Below are positions 1 through 9,481 of a DNA stretch of 64,000 nt, one piece after another. Numbering within the stretch: the first letter of the stretch is position 1; the number at the start of each line of letters is the position of its first letter. Both the position numbers and the translations under genes were made by a program. Source of the stretch: Kuafuiihalomonas sp039024635 (GTDB lineage: Bacteria > Myxococcota > Kuafuiibacteriia > Kuafuiibacteriales > Kuafuiibacteriaceae); the NCBI GenBank assembly GCA_039024635.1, contig JBCCQA010000015.1, positions 1-64,000 on the forward strand, read 5' to 3'. The notes beneath the pieces are model-generated. The model had not been told where the DNA came from, did not search any database, and worked only from the letters and a program-made list of their open reading frames with translations.

Positions 1-2
1 AG

Positions 3-146
3 CACTGGTGGGCCCACTTGAAGGAGTGGAGAGTCTTCACGGAGGCCTACCGTGTCGCTTCCCAGGCCTTTCGGGCCGGAGACTGGAGCGCACGCTTTCC
101 AGATTTCAGCTTCCGACCCTGGACCCCGACCTTCGCCGCTAGCTGA
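3..146 (+). CDS. C-terminal fragment of an unidentified protein, possibly a REP-associated transposase
   Basis: The third frame is open from the window edge to a TGA at 144-146 and encodes 47 residues rich in Trp, Phe and Arg, with an ending of the form RAGDWSARFPDFSFRP. Short Trp/Phe/Pro-rich tails of this kind are common at the C-terminus of small Y1-type (REP-associated) transposases in this lineage, but no catalytic motif lies inside the window. The reading frame is credible because of its composition; the family call is a guess. The start lies upstream of the window. Confidence 0.4.
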   Translation, partial: HWWAHLKEWRVFTEAYRVASQAFRAGDWSARFPDFSFRPWTPTFAAS

Positions 147-595
147 AGAGGGACTTGAAGCCTCATAGAGCCACTGCGGGCTCACCGGCTGACGCTCAGA
201 AAACCAATTGGTTGAGTATGAAGGGCCCGGGAAGATTCAACTTCGAGGATCTAAGAGCTGCTGCGAACCTGCTGAGCTCTTGCATCGAAGCCTTTTCGCA
301 ATTTTAGTTGCGCAAGTGGGTAGCATGGGGCCGGCAAGCACCCGGGGGGCCTGGTGGTGGGTGGCACCGGGGCGGGAGGGGCCGGGGCCCTGCGCCGGCG
401 GTGATAGGTGGCTACTCGTCGTTCCCTACTCGTCGCTCCCGTTGCCGAGCGGACGACGTCTCTGACGGTGTCTTGGGGTTTGATCCGGGGAGGATCAGGG
501 AGATCTCTCCCGGTAGTTGGGCGCCCCCATGGTCGACGTGCCCGAGCTGACTCGGGTCGTTCATGAACTTGGGACGGGAGCCCGTACTCGAGGGG
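147..595. other. Non-coding stretch with short repeats, no convincing gene
   Basis: About 450 bases lack a believable gene. A 29-codon frame (218-307, plus strand, starting MKGPGRFNFEDLR) has an ordinary amino-acid mix but no ribosome binding site and no recognised family. Bases 310-410 are a G-rich tract. CTACTCGTCG occurs twice with a 14-base period (412-421 and 426-435). Two inverted repeats sit side by side at 481-511. The stretch could hold 3' remnants of the upstream element and terminator-like hairpins for the small lipoprotein gene ending at 596 on the other strand. Confidence 0.5.
481..511. repeat. Two adjacent perfect inverted repeats
   Basis: TGATCC (481-486) and GGATCA (492-497) form a 6-bp stem with a 5-base loop. 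GGGAGA (498-503) and TCTCCC (506-511) follow directly with a 2-base centre. They lie about 85 bases beyond the stop of the minus-strand lipoprotein, so a transcription-end role is possible, but there is no T tract. Confidence 0.4.
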
Positions 596-805
596 CTACC
601 TGAGCACGTCGCCCCGCTCGCCGGGGAGGCAGCAGGTGGCGATGTCGCCCTGGAACTCGACGTTGCCGGCGGACACGAAGTTAGAGGGGCAGCTTCCCGG
701 TGGGATTTGTAGGTTCCCCCCTTCCTCTTCGCACTGTTCGGCCGTCTCGATATCGCTTCCGCAGGCGCTCAGGGCGCAAGCCAGGGCCAGGCTGATGATC
801 CTCAT
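596..805 (-). CDS. Small Cys-rich lipoprotein overlapping citrate synthase
   Basis: This is a 69-residue predicted lipoprotein. The N-terminus MRIISLALACALSAC has a short hydrophobic signal and an LSAC lipobox with Cys15 as the lipidation site. The mature part has further Cys residues, including a CC pair near the end, and an acidic N-terminal stretch. The start is well supported: GGAGGAACG directly precedes the ATG. The ATG overlaps the stop of the citrate synthase gene (ATGA at 802-805), which implies translational coupling behind a housekeeping enzyme. No known family was recognised. The mature protein should be anchored to a membrane leaflet facing the periplasm or the surface. Confidence 0.75.
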   Translation of the reverse strand: MRIISLALACALSACGSDIETAEQCEEEGGNLQIPPGSCPSNFVSAGNVEFQGDIATCCLPGERGDVLR

Positions 806-2088
806 CGTTCCTCCAGTGGACGGTAGGAGCGTCGGTCCGCGCCGACGAAGACCTGCCGTGGTCGGGCGATCTTCTGCTCCTTGTCGTCGCTCATCTCGTT
901 CCACTGCGCCAACCATCCTGCCGTCCGCGGGATGGCGAAGAGCACCGTGAACATGTCCGTCGGGAACTGCATCGCCTCGTAGATGAGGCCGGAGTAGAAG
1001 TCGACGTTCGGATAGAGCTTCCGGCTCACGAAGTAGTCGTCTTCGAGGGCGATCCGCTCCAGCTCCACGGCGATGTCGAGTAGCTCGTTCCGACCCGTCA
1101 CCTCGAAGACCTGATCGGCCAGCTTCTTGATGGCCGTGGCTCGAGGGTCGTAGCTCTTGTAGACCCGGTGGCCGAAGCCCATCAGGCGACCCTCTCCCTT
1201 CTTGACTGAGTCGATAAACGCCGGGACCTCGCTCTTCTTGCCGATCTGTCGCAGCATGCGAAGCACGGCCTCGTTGGCGCCGCCGTGGAGGGGGCCGTAG
1301 AGCGCCGACGCTGCGGCCGCCACCGCGGAATAGGGGTCGACCCTCGACGAGCCGACGGCCCGCATGGTCGCGGTCGAGCAGTTCTGCTCATGGTCAGCAT
1401 GGAGGATGAAGAGCACGTCCAGGGCCCTCTCCAGAATGGGGTTGGGCTGGTACTTGGGCTCGGACATCCGACGAATCATCGAGAGGAAGTTGCCGGTGTA
1501 CGACAGGTCGTTGTCCGGATAGACCACAGGGAACCCCATGCTGTGGCGATAGGACCAAGCGGCCAAAGTCGGCATCTTGGCGATAAGACGCACCATCTCG
1601 TTGCGACGCACCGCCGGGTCGTCGACCTTCTTCGCTTCTGGGTAGAAAGACGACAAGGCGGCCACTGTCGAGACGAGGACGCTCATCGGGTGCGCGTCGT
1701 ATCGAAAGCCGCTGATCAGCTTGTGAACGTTCTCATGCACGAAGGTGTGCATCCGGATGTCGTGGGCCCAGTCGCCGTAGGCGGCCTGGTTGGGAAGGTC
1801 ACCATCGATGAGGAGCTGGGAAACCTCGATGAAGTTGGAGCGCTCAGCCAGCTGCTCGATGGGGTAGCCGCGGTAGTTGAGAATCCCCTTGGCACCGTCG
1901 ATGAAAGTAATGGCGCTCTTGCAGCTCGCGGTGTTCTGAAAGGCGGGATCGTAGGTCATCAGGCCGAAGTCGTCTTCGGACGTCTTGATTTGCCGGAGGT
2001 CGAGCGCGCGAATGGTGCCGTTCTCGATGGGGACTTCGTAGCTTTGACCGGTGCGGTTGTCGGTGACGGACAGGCTTTCCTTCGCCAT
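802..2088 (-). CDS. gltA: Citrate synthase
   Basis: It condenses acetyl-CoA with oxaloacetate at the entry of the TCA cycle. The 428-residue protein has the full type II citrate synthase fold, with catalytic residues His268 (PLHGGANEA), His307 (FGHRVYKSYDPRA) and Asp363 (NVDFYSGL). The length matches the family. The start chosen is the ATG at 2088 (MAKESLSV), matching the usual N-terminus; a GTG 27 bases upstream is possible but would add residues unlike the family. No strong ribosome site is seen next to the ATG. The gene diverges from the ATP synthase operon across about 100 bases and overlaps the downstream lipoprotein gene by 4 bases. Confidence 0.96.
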   Translation of the reverse strand: MAKESLSVTDNRTGQSYEVPIENGTIRALDLRQIKTSEDDFGLMTYDPAFQNTASCKSAITFIDGAKGILNYRGYPIEQLAERSNFIEVSQLLIDGDLPNQAAYGDWAHDIRMHTFVHENVHKLISGFRYDAHPMSVLVSTVAALSSFYPEAKKVDDPAVRRNEMVRLIAKMPTLAAWSYRHSMGFPVVYPDNDLSYTGNFLSMIRRMSEPKYQPNPILERALDVLFILHADHEQNCSTATMRAVGSSRVDPYSAVAAAASALYGPLHGGANEAVLRMLRQIGKKSEVPAFIDSVKKGEGRLMGFGHRVYKSYDPRATAIKKLADQVFEVTGRNELLDIAVELERIALEDDYFVSRKLYPNVDFYSGLIYEAMQFPTDMFTVLFAIPRTAGWLAQWNEMSDDKEQKIARPRQVFVGADRRSYRPLEER

Positions 2089-2156
2089 GAGCGCGGTCTT
2101 TGGCCGGTCTCCCACGGGCGGTCAACGCTCTTCGGAGGGCCGCGAGGCGACTGAGC

Positions 2157-2185
2157 TTGACTGGCTGGGGGCCGATGGATAAGGC
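2157..2185 (+). promoter_or_regulatory. Possible sigma70-type promoter for the ATP synthase operon
   Basis: TTGACT (2157-2162) lies 17 bases before TAAGGC (2180-2185). The -35 match is good and the -10 match is poor. Transcription would then begin close to the GTG start of the first gene, which would make the message nearly leaderless. AAGG inside the -10 could instead be the ribosome site if the true promoter is further upstream. Weak call. Confidence 0.25.
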
Positions 2186-2191
2186 GCCCCC

Positions 2192-2623
2192 GTGGAGCTG
2201 GACCTCGACATCACGTATGTCTTCGCAATTGCTCTGTTCCTGGTCCCCCTGCTTCTCCTGAACTTCCTCGTCTTCCGGCCCTTCTTAGCCGTCTTCGAGG
2301 AGCGACACGACAAGCTGGAGGGTGCCATCGAGCGCGCCGACCTCATGCTCGCCGAAGCGGAGGAGAAGGCGGAGGCCTTCAACGAGCGCATCAAGGAAGC
2401 CAGCCTTCAGGGCACCGAGCGGCGGGACCGCTCCCGCCGGGAGGCCACCACGCGCATGAACGAAAGGGTCGAGGCCGAGCGGAACCGCCTCGGCGCCAAG
2501 CTCGAAGCCGCGGTCCAAGAGCTCGAGTCGGCCCGAGACAAGGCGATGTCCACGGTGGGTGAGCAGGCCAGGATCTTGGCCGAAGAGACCGCGGCTCGCA
2601 TCCTGGGGAGGCAGCTGACGTGA
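2192..2623 (+). CDS. ATP synthase F0 subunit b' (first b-type stalk subunit)
   Basis: This is a 143-residue peripheral stalk subunit. One membrane segment spans roughly residues 8-28 (AIALFLVPLLLLNFLVF), followed by a long charged coiled coil rich in Glu, Arg and Ala that would run along F1. The FRPF motif after the membrane helix is typical of b/b' chains. The GTG start follows AAGG by about 7 bases, and no upstream in-frame start fits better. The stop overlaps the start of the next b-type gene (GTGA), so the two stalk chains are probably made together and pair as a b/b' heterodimer, as in other bacteria with paired b genes. Confidence 0.88.
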   Translation: MELDLDITYVFAIALFLVPLLLLNFLVFRPFLAVFEERHDKLEGAIERADLMLAEAEEKAEAFNERIKEASLQGTERRDRSRREATTRMNERVEAERNRLGAKLEAAVQELESARDKAMSTVGEQARILAEETAARILGRQLT

Positions 2624-3270
2624 GGCGGCTTCTCTGGACGATGGTGTTCGGTCTGAGCCTCGGAACTGCACCGACCGCGTTCGGCGCCGACGGGACCAGT
2701 CATGACTCGGCCGGGAGCGGCCACGACGAAAGGCACGAAGCGGCTCACGGCGGCGAGGGCGGCCACGGCGATGACCATCACGACGAGGGGATCAACTGGT
2801 TCGAACTGGGTTCGATGGCCACGAACTTCGTCCTCTTGTTCGGCTTCCTTGGCTTCGTCTTGCGCCCGACCGTGCGGGATGCGCTCGTCATGCGCCGCAG
2901 GAACCTGGGTCAGCGACTGGAAGAGGCCCAGCAGAAGCAGGCTGAGGCCGAAGCTCGACTGGAAGAGTACAAAGCCAAAATGGAAAACCTGGAGGCGGAG
3001 TTCCAGAACGTTCTCCAGAGCTACGAGGCCCAGGCCAAAGCCGACCAGGAGCGCATCGAAGCGGAGACCGAGAAAGCTTTGGAGCGCATGGGCCGGGAAA
3101 ACGAATTCACCATCCAGCAGGAAATACGAAAGATCGAGAAGACCCTTCAGGAGTCGGCAGCCGAAGAGACCCTGCGTCGGGCCGAGGCGCTGGTGAAGGA
3201 GCGCATTACCGACGCAGACCAGCGGCGACTGACGGACGAGTGGATCGCTCAGCTGCGGGATCCGTCCTGA
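2620..3270 (+). CDS. atpF: ATP synthase F0 subunit b with cleavable signal and His-rich extension
   Basis: This is a 216-residue b subunit, longer than the usual 155-170. Residues 1-22 look like a signal peptide (ending TAFGA). Residues 24-57 are a low-complexity Asp/Gly/His/Glu stretch with seven His. The membrane helix is at about 62-82, with FVLRPTV at its cytoplasmic side, followed by the coiled coil. If the signal is cleaved, the His-rich stretch would face the periplasm. The GTG start is fixed by a 4-base overlap with the upstream b' stop. The subunit links F0 subunit a to the delta-alpha head. Confidence 0.9.
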   Translation: MRRLLWTMVFGLSLGTAPTAFGADGTSHDSAGSGHDERHEAAHGGEGGHGDDHHDEGINWFELGSMATNFVLLFGFLGFVLRPTVRDALVMRRRNLGQRLEEAQQKQAEAEARLEEYKAKMENLEAEFQNVLQSYEAQAKADQERIEAETEKALERMGRENEFTIQQEIRKIEKTLQESAAEETLRRAEALVKERITDADQRRLTDEWIAQLRDPS

Positions 3271-3287
3271 AGACCGGGAGAAACGAC

Positions 3288-3854
3288 ATGGCAACGATCA
3301 CCAACACCGTCGGACGCCGCTACGCGGAAGCGCTCGCCGACCTGACCCATGACCTCTCGGAGGAAGAGCGCGCCAACATCCGAGGAGACCTAGAGGCCCT
3401 GCGAGAGGCGGTGCGCACTTCGACGGATCTCGGTCACGTGTTCGCGAATCCCAGCATGGGGGGCGACCAGCGCCAGGCCGTGCTCGACGCCATCCTCGAG
3501 GCGATGAAGGTGCACACACTGTCCCGGCGCTTCGTAGGTCTACTCTCGGAACGAGGCCGACTCCCGGAACTCGAGGCAGTCGTAGCCTCCTACTGTGCGC
3601 TCGACGACGCTCGGCTCGGACGCCGAGAAGGCCGAATCGTCTCGGCCACCGAGCTGCCGGAAGAGGCCGTTCAGAAGATCCGCAAGGCCCTCGAGGAGCG
3701 AGTGGGCGGCAGCATCGAGCTCACCGTCACCGTCGACCCAGCCCTCATCGGAGGCGTCCGGGCGGAGGTCGGATCCATGGTCTTCGACGGCTCCATTCGA
3801 GCCGAGTTGGACCGGCTTGGCGAGCGCCTCACGAACCCTCGCGCAAGCGCCTAA
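3288..3854 (+). CDS. atpH: ATP synthase F1 subunit delta
   Basis: This is a 188-residue OSCP/delta subunit that caps the F1 head and binds the b stalk. The N-terminal helical domain begins TNTVGRRYAEALADL, the standard delta start. The C-terminal part contains the conserved VDPALIGGVRAEVG stretch. The ATG at 3288 is preceded by GGGAG at a good distance, so an earlier in-frame ATG at 3240 is rejected. It lies 17 bases after the b gene and 74 bases before alpha, in one operon. Confidence 0.93.
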   Translation: MATITNTVGRRYAEALADLTHDLSEEERANIRGDLEALREAVRTSTDLGHVFANPSMGGDQRQAVLDAILEAMKVHTLSRRFVGLLSERGRLPELEAVVASYCALDDARLGRREGRIVSATELPEEAVQKIRKALEERVGGSIELTVTVDPALIGGVRAEVGSMVFDGSIRAELDRLGERLTNPRASA

Positions 3855-3879
3855 GCCCCCGAAATCACCCAGATCTTTT

Positions 3880-3892
3880 CTGAACTGTTCAG
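3880..3892. repeat. Palindrome between delta and alpha subunit genes
   Basis: CTGAAC, one T, then GTTCAG is a perfect inverted repeat in the 74-base gap between atpH and atpA, in unusually AT-rich DNA for this window. It could be a small mRNA hairpin that sets relative subunit output, or a protein site. Seen directly; role unknown. Confidence 0.4.
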
Positions 3893-3928
3893 TTGATCAA
3901 ACCGTAGGCCGCTGTTAGTGCCGCCCGG

Positions 3929-5503
<1,575 letters not shown>

Positions 5504-5542
5504 ACCCGCCCGCAGGCGATCGCTTCGAAGTAGGAGCAGGAC

Positions 5543-6454
5543 TCACGGGCCCGCTTCAGCTTCGGCCACGGGGGCCCATGGCGGGGGGTCGAAACGCTCG
5601 ACCAAGAAGTCCAAGAAGCGACGGACGCGTTCGGGCACTTCGTCCCTGGGGAAAGGATGGAGGGCGTGGATCCAGCTCTTCAGTCCGCTCCGTGCCTGGG
5701 GGAGCTCGCGAACGAGTCGGCCCGAGGCCAGCGCGTCGGCGGCATGCCACTCCGATATCCAGGCCGCCGCCATCCCCTCCTCGGCCGCTTTGAGCGTGAA
5801 GTCGCCATGGTCCGTCCAGATGAGCGAGTGGGGACGAACTTGGACGCTTCGTCCCTTTTCCTCGAAGAGCCAGGTTTCATCTCGAGATAGTACAGCGCAG
5901 GGAAGCCGGACGAGATCCTCGGGTTTCTCGATGGGTCCAAAGCGCGCTCGGTAGGACGGCGCAACGCACAAGACCCGCCGATCCTCCACCAGCTTCGTCA
6001 ACTTGAAGGCCGAGTTGGCCAGAGGCCCGATTCGAATGGCGAGGTCGAGTCCCGAGCCGACCAAGTCCACGGCTCGGTCAGTCAGCTGCAGCTCAAAGCG
6101 AAGCTCCGGGTGTCGCTGTGCGAAGGCGGCCAGCATAGGTCCAAGATGAAGCCGGGCGAAGGTCGAGGATGCAGTGAGTCGCAGACGTCCAGATAGGCCC
6201 TGGCCATGCACGAAGTCCGCCGCGGAGGTCACGAGCTCCAGCAGACGTCGGGCGTAGGGCAGAAATCGGACGCCCTCCTCGGTGAGGGCGCGGCTGCGGG
6301 TGCTTCGGTGCAGCAAACGAGCGCCCACGTCCGTCTCCAGGCGCTCGAGTGACCTTGCCGCCCCGCTCCCACTGAGGCCTTCCCGACGAGCCGCCGCCGC
6401 CACCGAGCCAGACGCCACCGCGGCCAGGAACAGCCGCACGTCCTCGCTTCTCAT
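5543..6454 (-). CDS. LysR-family transcriptional regulator
   Basis: This 303-residue protein has the typical LysR length. The N-terminal winged helix-turn-helix spans about residues 1-60, with the recognition region ending SRALTEEGVRFLPYARRLLE. A periplasmic-binding-protein-like effector domain follows (GRLRLTASSTFARLHLGP onward). The ATG at 6454 matches the family N-terminus (MRSEDVRLFLAAVASGS); longer readings upstream run through the promoter region. It diverges from an MDR oxidoreductase gene across a 74-base gap, the classic arrangement of a LysR protein and its target. The effector is unknown. Confidence 0.92.
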   Translation of the reverse strand: MRSEDVRLFLAAVASGSVAAAARREGLSGSGAARSLERLETDVGARLLHRSTRSRALTEEGVRFLPYARRLLELVTSAADFVHGQGLSGRLRLTASSTFARLHLGPMLAAFAQRHPELRFELQLTDRAVDLVGSGLDLAIRIGPLANSAFKLTKLVEDRRVLCVAPSYRARFGPIEKPEDLVRLPCAVLSRDETWLFEEKGRSVQVRPHSLIWTDHGDFTLKAAEEGMAAAWISEWHAADALASGRLVRELPQARSGLKSWIHALHPFPRDEVPERVRRFLDFLVERFDPPPWAPVAEAEAGP

Positions 6455-6458
6455 CTTA

Positions 6459-6469
6459 CCGAAAATCGG
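6459..6469. promoter_or_regulatory. Candidate LysR operator half-site palindrome
   Basis: CCGA, AAA, TCGG forms a perfect inverted repeat in the 74-base gap between the LysR gene and the divergent oxidoreductase gene, five bases from the LysR start. Autoregulation through such a site is typical of the family. Assignment is by position and symmetry only. Confidence 0.35.
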
Positions 6470-6528
6470 GAAAATGAATCTCCAAATCAACCGTTTTCGA
6501 GGAACCTGGCGCCTTCTAGCCTCCTTGC

Positions 6529-7530
6529 ATGAAGAACTGGTCCCTCGCCTACGACAAGAACGGCGGCCCCGAACAGCTGTATGAGCTCGAAGGCGAGATA
6601 CCGAGTCCGGGTCCTCGAGACTTGTTGGTGGAAGTAAGGGCCTCGGGGCTGAACCCGGCCGATCCCAAAATCCGGGGGGGCCTTCGGCTCCAAGGACCGG
6701 GTCCCCAGGTACTGGGCTTCGACGCCGCCGGCGTGGTCCAGGCGGTCGGTGCCCAAGTCGAAGACTTCGAGCCAGGAGACTCCGTCTACTACGCTGGCGC
6801 TGTCGACCGACCCGGTTCAAACGCCCGCCTGCAGGTGGTCGACGAGCGCATCGTCGGCCCCAAACCCAAGAGCCTGGATTTCGAAGAGGCCGCGGCCCTA
6901 CCCCTGACTTCGCTAACGGCGTGGGAGCTCCTGTTCGATCGACTGGGCTTCGACAGCCGTTCGAAGGGCAGCCTTCTCCTACTCGGTGCGGCAGGCGGGG
7001 TCGGCTCCATGGTCATTCAGCTCGCCAAGAAGATGACCGAGCTCCAGGTGGTCGCCACCGCTTCCCGCGCAGAAAGCCAAGCCTGGGTCCGAGAGCTCGG
7101 CGCCGACTCCGTTCTCGACCATCGAGCCGACCTTCTCGAACAGGCCCGCACGCTCGGGCTCGATTCGGTGGTGGCCGCCATCGGAATCAACGGCGTCGAC
7201 GCCCAGCAGGCCGCCCTAGCCGAGTTGATTCGACCCCAAGGCAAGCTCGGCCTGGTTGACGATCCCCAGGCCTTCGACATCTATCATCTGAAGCTGAAGA
7301 GCATCTCACTTCACTGGGAGTTCATGTTCACGCGGTCCCTCTTCCGAACAGAAGACATGGACCGGCAGGGCAAGATCCTGCGCCGGGTCTCGGAAGCCGT
7401 CGACACCGGTGAGATTCGAACCACCCTTAAAGAGCGGCTGGGTCCGCTCAGCCTTAAGGGTCTTCGGGAGGCCCATGAACGCATCATTACGAGCACCAGC
7501 CTCGGAAAGCTGGTCTTCTCGATCGCGTAG
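6529..7530 (+). CDS. Zinc-type alcohol dehydrogenase-like / quinone oxidoreductase family protein
   Basis: This is a 333-residue medium-chain dehydrogenase/reductase. The N-terminal GroES-like part has LGFDAAGVVQAVG. The NAD(P)-binding Rossmann motif is LGAAGGVGSMVIQLAKK. Catalytic and structural zinc Cys ligands are not evident, which fits the zinc-free quinone oxidoreductase branch (the group often named zinc-binding alcohol dehydrogenase family, YogA-like). The likely role is NADPH-dependent reduction of small enones or quinones, controlled by the divergent LysR protein. Its stop (ending 7530) directly abuts the stop of the convergent gene at 7531. Confidence 0.88.
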   Translation: MKNWSLAYDKNGGPEQLYELEGEIPSPGPRDLLVEVRASGLNPADPKIRGGLRLQGPGPQVLGFDAAGVVQAVGAQVEDFEPGDSVYYAGAVDRPGSNARLQVVDERIVGPKPKSLDFEEAAALPLTSLTAWELLFDRLGFDSRSKGSLLLLGAAGGVGSMVIQLAKKMTELQVVATASRAESQAWVRELGADSVLDHRADLLEQARTLGLDSVVAAIGINGVDAQQAALAELIRPQGKLGLVDDPQAFDIYHLKLKSISLHWEFMFTRSLFRTEDMDRQGKILRRVSEAVDTGEIRTTLKERLGPLSLKGLREAHERIITSTSLGKLVFSIA

Positions 7531-8289
7531 TCAGGGGCGAGTAGGACAGCGCCCCTCGAGACGAGGTGCGAATGAACTGGACCCCAAGAGCTCGTCGTTC
7601 CGAGTTCGAACGAGGGCGTCGTCCTCCCACCGTGGACGGGTTACGTCCACTCGAGCGGGCCAGAAGGCGCCTTCGGTCCACTCGGCTCTGATGGTCGCCC
7701 CACCCGCCTCGAAGCGCCGGCGTGCGCTGGGTGGCCCCGATTGCGCTTCTAGCCGGTAGCCCTGTAAGTCAGGTGGTCGAACCCCCCACATTGGGAAGCT
7801 CCCTTCGATCAGATCGGGCTCCAGCCAGCTCAAGGGTGACCCCACGTCAACGAGTATGGGCAGCAGGGTCGAAGCCTGGAACTTGCGATCGAAGCGCTTC
7901 ACCGTACTCACGAGCCTGTCTCCCCGACGCCAGGCTTCGTGATCGATCTCCAGTCCCGCCAACTGGAAGCGGACGGAGAGGCTCTCCAAGCGGCCGTTGA
8001 CCCGCAGGACGTCATAAACCAAGTCGATGGGCTCGGGCGCGGTCTGGCGGATACGTCCTTCTATGCACAGGAAGGCTTCTCCTTCCACTCGACGTACGAA
8101 CTCATGGCCGACCAAGCGATCGCCGAAGTGGATTTCGTAGCGAGCGTCGTGAACGATGGGGCTCGAAGTAGGACGCATACCCACAGCGCAGCTGGTCAGC
8201 ACCCACGCAAAGACGAACCAAATTTTGGCGCCCCCTACAGTCCAAGTTCGGATTCGTGCAAACCTGCCGATGCTTAAGGGCGGATCCAT
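7531..8289 (-). CDS. Predicted lipoprotein of unknown function
   Basis: This is a roughly 252-residue protein with a positively charged N-terminus, a hydrophobic run (IWFVFAWVLTSC) and an LTSC lipobox. The mature part is beta-rich, starting YEIHFGDRLVGHEFVRRV, and resembles periplasmic proteins that process or sense an exported ligand, but no family was recognised. The start is uncertain. The ATG at 8289 would overlap the divergent gene's ATG by two bases, a further ATG lies at 8328, and no clean start lies nearer the signal. The stop touches that of the convergent oxidoreductase. Confidence 0.65.
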   Translation of the reverse strand: MDPPLSIGRFARIRTWTVGGAKIWFVFAWVLTSCAVGMRPTSSPIVHDARYEIHFGDRLVGHEFVRRVEGEAFLCIEGRIRQTAPEPIDLVYDVLRVNGRLESLSVRFQLAGLEIDHEAWRRGDRLVSTVKRFDRKFQASTLLPILVDVGSPLSWLEPDLIEGSFPMWGVRPPDLQGYRLEAQSGPPSARRRFEAGGATIRAEWTEGAFWPARVDVTRPRWEDDALVRTRNDELLGSSSFAPRLEGRCPTRP

Positions 8290-9481
8290 GCGTCGAAGGC
8301 AATCTTTCATTTGGGCCATCGTCTTCACGAGCTCAGGCCAAGCATGGGCTCAGGACGGCATGAGCTTCGAAGATCCCTTCGCCATCACGCCACCTCGCGC
8401 CTTGTGCTGGCGCATGTTCGACCTCATCCCGACTCGGGCGCAAGGTCCGCTCGGAGAAGTACTGCGCGCAGCAGCCGAACAGACTCGCCCCGCCCACGCG
8501 GCGGAGATACCTGTCAAGCAGGTCGATCAAGGCGTCGAAGGTTGCGACGTGGTCGTCTCCGGCACCCGCCGAAGGGAACGTACCCAAGATGGGTTCGTCC
8601 ACGACGTCTGGGTGGAGCAGAGCGGCGCCCGCGTCGCCCAACGGACGACCGGACCCCTCTGGCCGATACGCGCAGAAGCCCAGGACTTCACCGCGATCTT
8701 CGAAGAGGCCTGGCGCATTGCTTCACCTCCGCCGCCTGCAGCCCCCGTGGCCGAAACGGAGTCGGACTCCCAGCGATTCGTCGATGACGAGCTTCTCGAG
8801 ACTCGAGCTGAGGTCGACGAGCGAGCGGTCGTCGAACGATCCAGAACCTGGGTCACTGTTCTCGCCACGACCGGACTGAGCTCCCGAGAGCTGAGCGCCG
8901 ACTTCGGTCGCGCCATCAATCAAGGCGTCCTCGCCTCCTTGGGCGCTCGAGCAGCTCTGCATCTCGGCTCCGTGCTGGGCCCCGCCCATAGGCTCGACCT
9001 ACAGGCTGGATATTGGCGGCAATTCGCCGGAGCCGAACTGGGAGGCGAAAGCATCGGCGCCGAAGCCGACCGATTTCGTCTTGGTGCAGCCTACGCCCAT
9101 CGCGTCGGAGCCGGAGGTCCTCACCTGGGGTGCGGTCTCGGATACGAGTTCCGACGCTTCGGGTTCGAAGAAGGAGCCGGCGTGCTTTCGATTGAATACA
9201 GCATACTTCGTCCCGGCTTGAGCGTAACCCAGCAGCTCATCCGCACGGCCGGCTTCGACCTCGAGGTCTTCGGACGGGGCCACCTTCGCGTCCCCCTCGA
9301 CGACCAGAGCGTGAGCAACGACCTTGGGGTCGACTTCGGTGGAGGTGTCGGCTTTCACCACGCCGTCGGTTTCGTGGCCGAACTAGGCGTCGACTACACC
9401 CTGCAATCGGGCAGCTCTTCCCAGGGCGACTTCGATGACGGCTTCTTGGATCTTCAGATCGCTCTCGGTTGGACACTATGA
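8288..9481 (+). CDS. Predicted outer-membrane beta-barrel protein
   Basis: This is a 397-residue protein with a signal peptide cleaved near AWAQ (residues 1-21). An N-terminal domain of about 170 residues has few Cys. The second half alternates Gly, aromatic and polar residues as a beta-barrel does (LDLQAGYWRQF, GCGLGYEFRRFGF) and the chain ends in a hydrophobic strand IALGWTL, like barrel C-termini. The start is the ATG after AGGGCGG. It overlaps the giant downstream MopE-repeat gene by four bases (ATGA), so the two are made together. It could be a surface anchor or export partner for that protein, an inference from context only. Confidence 0.7.
   Translation: MRRRQSFIWAIVFTSSGQAWAQDGMSFEDPFAITPPRALCWRMFDLIPTRAQGPLGEVLRAAAEQTRPAHAAEIPVKQVDQGVEGCDVVVSGTRRRERTQDGFVHDVWVEQSGARVAQRTTGPLWPIRAEAQDFTAIFEEAWRIASPPPPAAPVAETESDSQRFVDDELLETRAEVDERAVVERSRTWVTVLATTGLSSRELSADFGRAINQGVLASLGARAALHLGSVLGPAHRLDLQAGYWRQFAGAELGGESIGAEADRFRLGAAYAHRVGAGGPHLGCGLGYEFRRFGFEEGAGVLSIEYSILRPGLSVTQQLIRTAGFDLEVFGRGHLRVPLDDQSVSNDLGVDFGGGVGFHHAVGFVAELGVDYTLQSGSSSQGDFDDGFLDLQIALGWTL

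Noticed and set aside
1285..2154. Plus-strand frame opposite citrate synthase
   Set aside because: Antisense shadow in high-GC DNA; citrate synthase is certain.
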